40,012 nucleotides of DNA from Terriglobia bacterium. GTDB lineage: Bacteria > Acidobacteriota > Terriglobia > Terriglobales > Acidobacteriaceae. The stretch spans positions 1 through 40,012 of the forward strand of contig JAIQFA010000047.1 of assembly GCA_020073525.1 (NCBI GenBank), read 5' to 3'. Below the pieces are notes generated by a model, which was not told where the DNA came from, did not search any database, and saw only the letters and a list, made by a program, of their open reading frames with translations. Shown in pieces: positions 15,551 to 22,128 of this stretch. A program made the position numbers and the translations under genes. Each line of letters starts with the position of its first letter. The stretch's first letter is position 1.

Positions 15551-16237
15551 ATGCTTCTTCTCGCCGTGGATACTTCGGGTAAGCAGGGCAGCATCGCACT
15601 CGCGGAGTGCCGAGCGCGGGAGAACTGCGCGGTCATTGAGGTTGTCCCGCTGGCGGGCGGCACGTTTTCCGCACAGTTGGTTTCGCAGATCTCGGCGCTG
15701 CTCGCAAAACACGGACACAGCAAGAGCGATCTCAGGGCACTCGCGGCCGCGAACGGTCCGGGATCGTTTACCGGGTTGCGCGTGGGGTTAGCTGCGATCA
15801 AAGGTTTGGCCGAGGCACTGCAGATACCCATCGTTGCCATCTCATTGCTGGAAGCGGTGGCGTGCGGCGGCGCAACCGGTGGCCGGGTTCTCGCGGCGCT
15901 GGACGCGGGCCGGGGCGATGTATATGTGGGCGACTATGAACTCAAACCGGAGGTGCTCGCGCACAGTGAGCGCCTGCTGAGCCGGGAAAATTTTCTTGCC
16001 GAAGCCAGGGATGCGGCAGCTACAGGAAAGGTGGTCGTCACACCCGACCCAGTGTTGGCTGAGATGGTTCGAGCCGCGGGACTCCAGACAGTGTTGACTG
16101 AGTATCCAAACAGCGGCGCAATTGCCCGGTTGGGATGGGAGCATCTTCAGCGCGGCCAGACGGTCCGTCCCGAAGAACTGGAAGCCAACTACATCCGCCA
16201 TTCTGACGCTGAAATTTTCTCGAAGCCCGCGCGGTGA
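15551..16237 (+). CDS. tsaB: tRNA threonylcarbamoyladenosine biosynthesis protein TsaB
   Basis: A 228-residue ASKHA-fold protein. TsaB pairs with TsaD and TsaE to transfer the threonylcarbamoyl group to A37 of ANN-decoding tRNAs. Typical features are LLLAVDTSGKQGSIAL at the N-terminus and the signature NGPGSFTGLRVGLAAIKGLAEA (about 70-90) with the degraded ATPase site of TsaB. The start is ATG at 15551. It is followed after 7 bases by rimI, the commonest tsaB neighbour in bacteria. tsaE is about 9 kb downstream in this window; tsaD is absent. Confidence 0.95.
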   Translation: MLLLAVDTSGKQGSIALAECRARENCAVIEVVPLAGGTFSAQLVSQISALLAKHGHSKSDLRALAAANGPGSFTGLRVGLAAIKGLAEALQIPIVAISLLEAVACGGATGGRVLAALDAGRGDVYVGDYELKPEVLAHSERLLSRENFLAEARDAAATGKVVVTPDPVLAEMVRAAGLQTVLTEYPNSGAIARLGWEHLQRGQTVRPEELEANYIRHSDAEIFSKPAR

Positions 16238-16244
16238 CATTCTT

Positions 16245-16706
16245 ATGCCCGTGGCCATTCGATCTGCCGCCCTGAACGATCTTCCCGCGATTCTAGCCCT
16301 CGAGCAGGGCGCACCAAGCGCGGCCCACTGGACCTCCGACCAGTACAGCAAGTTGGTGAGTGACGGCATCGTTCTGATAGCCGAGGAATCGGGCAAGCTG
16401 TGCGGGTTTGTTTGCGCGAAGGCGGTCGCGGGCGAATGGGAGGTCGAAAACGTGGTGGTGGCCGCTGAGTTCCACCGGCGCGGCATTGCGGATGGACTGC
16501 TGCGCGAATTGATTCAGCGCGCTGAGCATGAGGCTGCCTCGGCGATTTTGCTGGAAGTCCGCGAATCGAATCTGCCGGCTCACCGACTGTACGCGAAGCA
16601 CGGCTTTCGCGAGCAAGGCCGCCGCCGCGCCTACTATCGCGATCCGGCGGAAGATGCGATTCTGTACGCCCTCCGGTTCAGCCGGCGACCTCTGTCGAGC
16701 GACTAA
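16245..16706 (+). CDS. rimI: Ribosomal protein S18 alanine N-acetyltransferase-like GNAT
   Basis: A 153-residue GNAT acetyltransferase. RimI acetylates the N-terminal Ala of ribosomal protein S18 in E. coli. The acetyl-CoA-binding motif is VENVVVAAEFHRRGIADGLL (69-88), followed by LEVRESNLPAHRLYAKHGFRE, the typical RimI N-x-A-x-x-L-Y-x-x-x-GF block, and RRRAYYRDPAEDAILY. The ATG at 16245 starts 7 bases after the tsaB stop, so the two are surely cotranscribed. The frame upstream of it is inside tsaB. Confidence 0.92.
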   Translation: MPVAIRSAALNDLPAILALEQGAPSAAHWTSDQYSKLVSDGIVLIAEESGKLCGFVCAKAVAGEWEVENVVVAAEFHRRGIADGLLRELIQRAEHEAASAILLEVRESNLPAHRLYAKHGFREQGRRRAYYRDPAEDAILYALRFSRRPLSSD

Positions 16707-16786
16707 GGGTCTCCGCACCACTTACGGTGCAACTTTGATCTCAGAGCGTCCCTCGCAGGCGGTCGCAAATCTTCTATGAAATCTCA

Positions 16787-16814
16787 TTGAACCCCCGCCC
16801 GAGCCTGTGATAAT
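16787..16814 (+). promoter_or_regulatory. Sigma-70-type promoter with extended -10 for the DUF465 gene
   Basis: -35 TTGAAC (16787-16792), 16-base spacer, -10 GATAAT (16809-16814) preceded by TGT (extended -10). Start would be near 16821, followed by AGGAGG at 16840-16845 and the ATG at 16856. Confidence 0.65.
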
Positions 16815-16855
16815 TTGTAACCGCGCTGTAACAAACAGCAGGAGGTCTAGCAAGG

Positions 16856-17074
16856 ATGCTGACTCCAAGAGAGCATCTCCTGACCGGCCACGATGAGTTC
16901 CAAAGACTGGTTCAGGAGCACTCGCAATACTCCCAGCGGCTCGAATCCCTCACCCAAAAGCGATATCTCACCGACGACGAAAAACTGGAAGAAGTGCGGT
17001 TGAAGAAACTGAAGCTGCGTCTCAAAGACCAGATGCAGAGTCTGGAACATCAGTTCCAGCGCCAGTCGGCTTAG
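16856..17074 (+). CDS. YdcH/DUF465 family small coiled-coil protein
   Basis: A 72-residue, highly charged all-helical protein. The pattern HDEFQRLVQEHSQYSQRLESL, then a short turn with 'KRYLTDDEKLEEVRLKKLKLRLKDQM', matches the DUF465 helical hairpin. It has its own promoter (16787) and perfect AGGAGG site, and a terminator at 17149, so it is a well-defined single-gene unit, likely well expressed. The molecular role of the family is unknown. Confidence 0.88.
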   Translation: MLTPREHLLTGHDEFQRLVQEHSQYSQRLESLTQKRYLTDDEKLEEVRLKKLKLRLKDQMQSLEHQFQRQSA

Positions 17075-17148
17075 ATTCTCCGGCTCACGCAATCGGGACC
17101 GGATCGCAACCAAACGCGGGACCCCACTTGATCCATGCCATCATACCG

Positions 17149-17171
17149 GGCGCTTCTAAGCGCCTTTTTTT
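17149..17171 (+). terminator. Rho-independent terminator after the DUF465 gene
   Basis: Inverted repeat GGCGCTT/AAGCGCC (17149-17155, 17158-17164) directly followed by seven T (17165-17171). Confidence 0.92.
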
Positions 17172-17203
17172 ATTGCAGTTATGTTGAATGTTGCGCCTCG
17201 CTC

Positions 17204-17209
17204 TATAAT
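17204..17209 (+). promoter_or_regulatory. Candidate -10 TATAAT for the psd operon
   Basis: A consensus TATAAT ending 14 bases before the psd ATG at 17224. Transcription would begin near 17216, leaving an 8-base leader with no ribosome binding site. The -35 is weak (ATGTTG at 17181 with 17-base spacing). Confidence 0.5.
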
Positions 17210-17223
17210 CATTCTGAATTCCT

Positions 17224-17883
17224 ATGGTGCGTGACGGCTACTTCTATGGTATGGGCTGCCTCCTCGCTGCGGGCGTGATCGCTTGGCTCGCGGCTTGGTC
17301 CTATGCCATTCCGGTGTTGCTGCTGGCCGCTTTCTTTCTGTGGTTTTTCCGTGATCCGGAGCGCCAGATCCCCACGCTTCCCGGCGCGGTTGTTTCTCCC
17401 GGCGATGGCAAGGTGACCGATGTTTCGGTCGTGAACGCCAGCGGATCTCCACGTAATCGCATCAGCATCTTCCTTAGCGTCTTTGATGTGCACGTGAACC
17501 GCTCGCCGATTGCGGGTGTGATTCGCGACGTGCGCTATCAGCGCGGCAAGTTTCTCAACGCCATGGGAGCGAATTCGGCGGAGGAGAACGAACAGAACAT
17601 TGTTACCGTCGAGGGCGATGGCCGCACCGTGGTATTCAAGCAGATCGCCGGCCTGATCGCCCGCCGCATCGTTTTCAATTTCAAGGTGGGAGACCACGTA
17701 GCCTGCGGACAACGGGTGGGGCTCATCAAGTTTGGCTCTCGCGTGGATGTCCTGTTCGATCATGATGCCGTGATCCAGGTGAAACTGGGTGATCGCGTCA
17801 AGGGAGGCGCAACAGTGCTTGCTCTTTTGCCGATTAACCAGCCAGTTCCTGCCGGTACGGCCGGAGAGCGGGAGGCTCATTGA
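17224..17883 (+). CDS. psd: Phosphatidylserine decarboxylase proenzyme, short (PSD-A) type
   Basis: A 219-residue membrane-associated proenzyme that makes phosphatidylethanolamine. Two N-terminal hydrophobic segments (~9-42) are followed by [16 protein letters not shown] (Asp61), FDVHVNRSP (His90) and the self-cleavage site KFGSRVDV, where Gly171-Ser172 splits to create the pyruvoyl group. GS in place of LGST is normal for the short PSD-A form. It is first gene of a five-gene run with pssA, an Asd-like gene, lptE and holA; pssA follows after 18 bases and supplies its substrate. Confidence 0.95.
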   Translation: MVRDGYFYGMGCLLAAGVIAWLAAWSYAIPVLLLAAFFLWFFRDPERQIPTLPGAVVSPGDGKVTDVSVVNASGSPRNRISIFLSVFDVHVNRSPIAGVIRDVRYQRGKFLNAMGANSAEENEQNIVTVEGDGRTVVFKQIAGLIARRIVFNFKVGDHVACGQRVGLIKFGSRVDVLFDHDAVIQVKLGDRVKGGATVLALLPINQPVPAGTAGEREAH

Positions 17884-17901
17884 AATGAAAGAGCAGGGAA
17901 C

Positions 17902-18777
17902 ATGGAAGAGCTGACGCCGCATCGCCGTGAATCGGACCGTCCGCGAGGAAAACTGCGCAAGGGCATGTATATTCTCCCTTCGCTGTTTACCACCGCGAAC
18001 ATCGCGGCCGGGTTCTACGCGATTCTGCAAACAGTGCATGGCGTCTCGGGCGAAGCTTGGCACTTAGACTTCGCCGCGGATGCCATCGGTTTTGCTGTAT
18101 TGTTCGACGGTTTGGATGGCCGCATTGCGCGCATGACCCACACCGACAGCGATTTCGGCAGGGAACTCGATTCACTGGCCGACGTGATCACCTTTGGCGT
18201 TGCCCCGGCCTTGCTCGCCTGGATGTGGGGTTTTCATCTCTTGCCGGCGGCGGCGATGCCACCTGATCTGCATTTGAAGATCATCCAACTCGGGTCCATC
18301 GCCTGCTTTGCTTTCCTCATGGCGGGTGCCAGCCGCTTGGCGCGCTTCAACATTGCGAAGAATCCGCAGCCTTCGAATCCGGGACATCCAGGGAAAAAAT
18401 ATTTCGTGGGCATGCCCATACCGGCCGGCGCGGGCGTGATTGCCGCGGTCGTCCACTTCTCGGCCGGTGTGCCCGTAACTTCGTGGGTGACGGCGATGAG
18501 CTGGCTGATGATGGTCGTCGTCGTAGGCTACTTGATGGTCAGCACCTGGCGGTTTTACAGCTTCAAGGACATTGATTTTCGTTCGCGCCATCCTTTCCGC
18601 CTGATTATTCTGATCGCCATCGTGTTCGCGTCGATCTGGTTCTTTTCCCGTCCGGCGCTCTTCGTGATCGCAATCCTCTACATGGCTTCCGGTGTGCTGT
18701 GGCGCTTGCAGTGGATCTTCCATCGCAAGAATCCGCCTGCACCTCCGGCGTACCGGGAGGCATCTCAGAATCCATGA
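17902..18777 (+). CDS. pssA: CDP-diacylglycerol-serine O-phosphatidyltransferase
   Basis: A 291-residue integral membrane enzyme that makes phosphatidylserine from CDP-diacylglycerol and serine. The CDP-alcohol phosphotransferase motif D-G-x2-A-R-x8-G-x3-D-x3-D is complete (Asp72, Gly73, Ala76, Arg77, Gly86, Asp90, Asp94), and Asp69 is also present. Six or more hydrophobic segments follow. The N-terminal 20 residues are basic and cytoplasmic. The ATG at 17902 sits 18 bases after psd with GAGCAGGGAA upstream. The stop overlaps the next start (ATGA), so the product ratio is probably coupled. Confidence 0.94.
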   Translation: MEELTPHRRESDRPRGKLRKGMYILPSLFTTANIAAGFYAILQTVHGVSGEAWHLDFAADAIGFAVLFDGLDGRIARMTHTDSDFGRELDSLADVITFGVAPALLAWMWGFHLLPAAAMPPDLHLKIIQLGSIACFAFLMAGASRLARFNIAKNPQPSNPGHPGKKYFVGMPIPAGAGVIAAVVHFSAGVPVTSWVTAMSWLMMVVVVGYLMVSTWRFYSFKDIDFRSRHPFRLIILIAIVFASIWFFSRPALFVIAILYMASGVLWRLQWIFHRKNPPAPPAYREASQNP

Positions 18778-19844
18778 CTCCGGTTCCCAAATCCACCCCT
18801 TCCCAGGCCGATGTGCGCGGCACGAACCCTTATCGCGTGGCTATCGTCGGCGCGGCCTCACTCAAGGGAAAAGAGATCGCCGAGGTCCTGCGGGAACGGA
18901 ATTTCCCTGCCGTCGATGTGCGCTTGCTGGATGACGAGGAGTCTCTTGGCCAGCTGGAAGCCGTCGGCGACGAGATAAATTTTATCCAGAGTATCCGCTC
19001 GGACCAGTTCGAACGCGTGGACTTCGCCTTCTTCGCTTCCGACTCTCGCTCTACACGGAACAACTGGAAGGTGGCGCGCGACCTCGGCGATACCATCGTG
19101 GATCTTTCGTTTGCTCTGGAAGATGAAGCCGGAGCGTCGGTGCGCTCGCCTTGGATCGAGCGCCAGACCGGCCAACCCCCGGCCCCGGAGTTGCAGCCGG
19201 GCCCTGTGGTGGTGTCTCATCCCGCGGCCACCGTCCTCGCGCTGCTCGCTTTGCGCAGCGAGAAGGCGGCCAAGATCCAACGCATGGTCGCGACCGTATT
19301 TGAACCCGCATCGGAGAATGGCCAGAGGGGCATGGATGAACTGCACGAGCAGACCGTGAACCTGCTCTCCTTCCAGGAACTGCCGAAGAACGTCTTCGAC
19401 ATCCAGGTAGCATTCAACATGGTGTCGCGCTACGGGCAGAGATCGGGTTTTTCGCTGGAAGGTGTGGCACAACGAATTCGGAAACACTACCGGCACATCG
19501 CCCGTGGAGCCGCCGAGCCTTCGCTGCAGGTGCTGCAGGCGCCGGTTTTCCACGGGCACGGCTTTTCTGTATACCTGGAGATGGAGAAGCCAGTCGCCCT
19601 TGCCGATTTTTCGCAGGCTCTGGCGGGAGAACACGTGGTCGTGAGCGGCAGCCCCGAAGATGCGCCCACCAATGTGAGCGCCGCTGGTCAGGGAGATATC
19701 CTGGTATCACTCACCGTTGACACGAATCACAAGAATGGCGTATGGCTCTGGGTAACTACCGACAACCTGCGCGTGGTCGCTCTGACCGCGGTGGAGTGTG
19801 CCGAGACCTTGACCGCATCCCGGCCGAGAGGTCAGATTCAATGA
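18774..19844 (+). CDS. Aspartate-semialdehyde dehydrogenase-like protein lacking the catalytic cysteine
   Basis: 356 residues from the ATG at 18774 (ATGA overlap with pssA). The Asd fold is clear: a Rossmann start YRVAIVGAASLKGKEIAEVL, DFAFFASDSRSTR, DTIVDLS, and the C-terminal domain motif GQRGMDELHEQTVNLLS. Active Asd has its nucleophile in an NPNC(S/T) motif; here the segment reads VVSHPAATVLAL with Ala152 at the expected Cys position, so the dehydrogenase reaction should not occur. It resembles the Usg-1 type of Asd paralogue. Its place between pssA and lptE suggests a structural or regulatory role in envelope synthesis, but that is inference. The overlapping start within pssA (18699) is not needed. 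Confidence 0.82.
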   Translation: MTPVPKSTPSQADVRGTNPYRVAIVGAASLKGKEIAEVLRERNFPAVDVRLLDDEESLGQLEAVGDEINFIQSIRSDQFERVDFAFFASDSRSTRNNWKVARDLGDTIVDLSFALEDEAGASVRSPWIERQTGQPPAPELQPGPVVVSHPAATVLALLALRSEKAAKIQRMVATVFEPASENGQRGMDELHEQTVNLLSFQELPKNVFDIQVAFNMVSRYGQRSGFSLEGVAQRIRKHYRHIARGAAEPSLQVLQAPVFHGHGFSVYLEMEKPVALADFSQALAGEHVVVSGSPEDAPTNVSAAGQGDILVSLTVDTNHKNGVWLWVTTDNLRVVALTAVECAETLTASRPRGQIQ

Positions 19845-20392
19845 TCCTCGGGACGATTATCCTCTGGACGACGAACCGGTGGGCAGCCGCAATCGCGCTC
19901 GGAGTGAGCCTGGCCGCGAGTGGCTGTGGCTACCACACGGTCGGAAGCAAGGTCGAACTGCCGCAGAATATCCACACCATTGCGATTCCCGGCTTTGTGA
20001 GCCAGAGCCAGACTTTTCGCATTGAGCAACTGCTGACCGACGCCGTAGTTCGTGAATTCAACTCCCGCACGCAGTACCATGTGATTCATGAAACGAAAGG
20101 CGACGCGGATGCAGTGCTGAAGGCGACGGTTTTATCGGCGTCGGCTACCCCGCTTGCTTACGACTCCCAAACTGGACGCGCTGCCAGCGCCCTGGTCACG
20201 GTGAGCATCCAGGTGACATTGACCGACCGTCAGGGCAAGGTGCTGTTCGAGAATCCTTCCTATCTCTTTCACGATCAGTACGAGATATCGCGCGATCTCC
20301 ACAGTTTTTTTGAAGAAGATTCCCCGGCGGTCGATCGCCTCTCGCGTGATTTTGCGCATACCCTGGTGGCGAATATTCTGGAGGCGTACTGA
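19841..20392 (+). CDS. lptE: LPS-assembly lipoprotein LptE
   Basis: A 183-residue outer-membrane lipoprotein of the LptE family that plugs LptD and delivers lipopolysaccharide to the surface. The signal peptide ends in a lipobox-like AASGC with Cys29, and the mature start GCGYHTVGSKVELPQNIHTIAIPGF is the family signature. The C-terminal strand pattern (ALVTVSIQVTLTD, VLFENPSYLFHDQYEIS) is also typical. The ATG at 19841 overlaps the previous stop by four bases, and holA overlaps its stop by one base (TGATG), an arrangement also seen in other phyla (lptE-holA). Confidence 0.92.
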   Translation: MILGTIILWTTNRWAAAIALGVSLAASGCGYHTVGSKVELPQNIHTIAIPGFVSQSQTFRIEQLLTDAVVREFNSRTQYHVIHETKGDADAVLKATVLSASATPLAYDSQTGRAASALVTVSIQVTLTDRQGKVLFENPSYLFHDQYEISRDLHSFFEEDSPAVDRLSRDFAHTLVANILEAY

Positions 20393-21519
20393 TGCGCGCC
20401 TTCAGCCAGGCCGACCGCTTCTTTTCTGAACTGGAATCGCGCAAGCTGAAGCCGGCGTACGTGCTGGTCGGCGATGAAGCGTTTTTTCGCAAGCGCTGCC
20501 GTGATGCCATTCTCGAGCATCTGGTCGCCCCCGACTCGCGCGACTTCGGCTTGTTTGAGTTCGACCTCGCCGAAACATCTCTGAATGAAGTTCTGGACCG
20601 CGCCCGCACGCCTTCGCTGATGGCGCCGTTTCAGGTCTTCTTCGTACGCGGCGTGAAGGCCTTGTTTGGCCGCGGCTCGAATGAAGAAAAAATCGGAGCC
20701 ATCGAAGCCTACTGCAAGAATCCCAATCCTGACGCGCTGGTGGTGTTTGTCGCCGACCACATCAGCATTCCCGCCGACGTCCGCCGCATGGAGATGACGG
20801 ACAGGGACCGCTACCAGAAGATTCGCGAAGACCTCGGTCCGTTCTGCGGTATTGTCGAACTGTCTCGCGTCGAAGAAGGCGAAGCGGTGCGCTGGATTGG
20901 CGAGTACTGTGCCACGCGCGCCGTCAAGATGGACGCCGACGGCGCCCGCGAGCTAGTCGATGCTTTGGGCGGCGACATGATGATGGTGTCGAACGAACTG
21001 GAGAAACTGATTCTCTATGTCGGCGAAAAGAAAAAAATCACGCTCGGCGATGTCGAGACCATGGTGCTCGCCGCGAAACAGCGCTCCCTATACGAGTTGA
21101 CGGACGCAATTTCTTCCAAGGATCGCGTGCGTGCAATGGAAATCCTCGACGGACTGCTTTCGACCGGCGATGGAGAAGAGGCGGCGATCGGCCACCTCTA
21201 CATGTTGGCTAAGACGTTCCGCCAGATGCTCGTCATTCTGGAGCGCAACGTGCGCGACCAGCGCATGCTGTGGGCCGCTTTGTGGCAGGGTTTTCGCGTG
21301 CCGCCATTTGCCGCCGACGATATCATCCGGCAGGCACGGCGCTACAAATCGAAGCGGGAACTGACGCGCTCGATTCGCCTGGTCGCAAAGGCCGATCTGG
21401 CGCTGCGTTCGAACCCGCCCGGCAAGCGGCTAATCCTCGAAAAACTCATTTTGGACCTCGCCTCCGAGCCCAAGCTCGAAGCTGCCGGCGGATGGATGCA
21501 GGAAGAACTGCCGGTCTAG
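20392..21519 (+). CDS. holA: DNA polymerase III delta subunit
   Basis: A 375-residue clamp-loader subunit that opens the beta sliding clamp. The N-terminal region KPAYVLVGDEAFFRKRCRDAI and the middle LVDALGGDMMMVSNELEKLILY then LAAKQRSLYELTDAI blocks are typical of HolA. The pattern F-x2-A-x-T-S-L-N-E-V-L-D-R-A-R-T-P-S-L is the clamp-opening arm. The start is shared with the lptE stop (TGATG). It is the last conserved gene of the psd-pssA-lptE operon. Confidence 0.94.
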   Translation: MRAFSQADRFFSELESRKLKPAYVLVGDEAFFRKRCRDAILEHLVAPDSRDFGLFEFDLAETSLNEVLDRARTPSLMAPFQVFFVRGVKALFGRGSNEEKIGAIEAYCKNPNPDALVVFVADHISIPADVRRMEMTDRDRYQKIREDLGPFCGIVELSRVEEGEAVRWIGEYCATRAVKMDADGARELVDALGGDMMMVSNELEKLILYVGEKKKITLGDVETMVLAAKQRSLYELTDAISSKDRVRAMEILDGLLSTGDGEEAAIGHLYMLAKTFRQMLVILERNVRDQRMLWAALWQGFRVPPFAADDIIRQARRYKSKRELTRSIRLVAKADLALRSNPPGKRLILEKLILDLASEPKLEAAGGWMQEELPV

Positions 21520-21563
21520 GATCCTGAAAGGGGCGAGATTTGGATTTGGGAGGATTGATTCAG

Positions 21564-22082
21564 ATGGTGCAACCAGAATCACCACTCCACCCATTGTTGG
21601 ATGAAATCAATAAGGCTGCGGTTAATGGTCTGCCATTCTTGGCGGTTGCAATGACCGTTGCCCTACCGGATATATGCGTATCTCTAGCGTCTGTCAATGG
21701 CCTTAGCACAGGCCAGCTCTATAAAGAATGGTGTAAAGATAATTTGGGAAGTGAATTTAGCTTCGTCACCGGTGACGATCTTTGGTCAATGCGTTGTGGC
21801 GTGCTCCATAACGGAAGATTCGGTGACTTAAGACATAACGTAAACAGGATCGTATTCGCTATTTCAGGTGGGCCAGTGACTTTTCAGAATTGCAAGATGA
21901 ACGATGCATATATCTATAGCGTCGTTGATTTCTGCAAGAACTTGACGGATGCTGTTTCTTGCTGGTATGAAAAACACAAGAACGACGCAACGATAAAAGC
22001 CAATTTTGCCGCGTCTTATGCAATACAGGTTTGGAGGACTGGCCCCTTATATAGTTGGTACGACTGTTTTGGCATGAATTAA
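21564..22082 (+). CDS. Orphan HEPN-like protein
   Basis: 172 residues from the ATG at 21564, which has GGGAGGA nine bases upstream; the frame is open from a TTG at 21540. It is not in a family I recognise by name. The predicted mainly helical protein contains SMRCGVLHNG (Arg77-x4-His82), matching the R-x4-6-H catalytic motif of HEPN ribonucleases, in the typical 'R-x-x-LLH-x-G' setting. The gene is visibly AT-richer than its neighbours, suggesting recent transfer. It is 20-45 bases downstream of holA. No nucleotidyltransferase or other antitoxin is adjacent. The function is open; an abortive-infection or toxin role is possible. Confidence 0.6.
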   Translation: MVQPESPLHPLLDEINKAAVNGLPFLAVAMTVALPDICVSLASVNGLSTGQLYKEWCKDNLGSEFSFVTGDDLWSMRCGVLHNGRFGDLRHNVNRIVFAISGGPVTFQNCKMNDAYIYSVVDFCKNLTDAVSCWYEKHKNDATIKANFAASYAIQVWRTGPLYSWYDCFGMN

Positions 22083-22128
22083 AAATTGGGCCAGAAAGAT
22101 AATATCCGTAAAATCTGAGAGTCACGCC

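Noticed and set aside
16715..16730. GCACC-ACTTAC-GGTGC hairpin after rimI as a terminator
   Set aside because: Stem of only 5 bp and no T-run.
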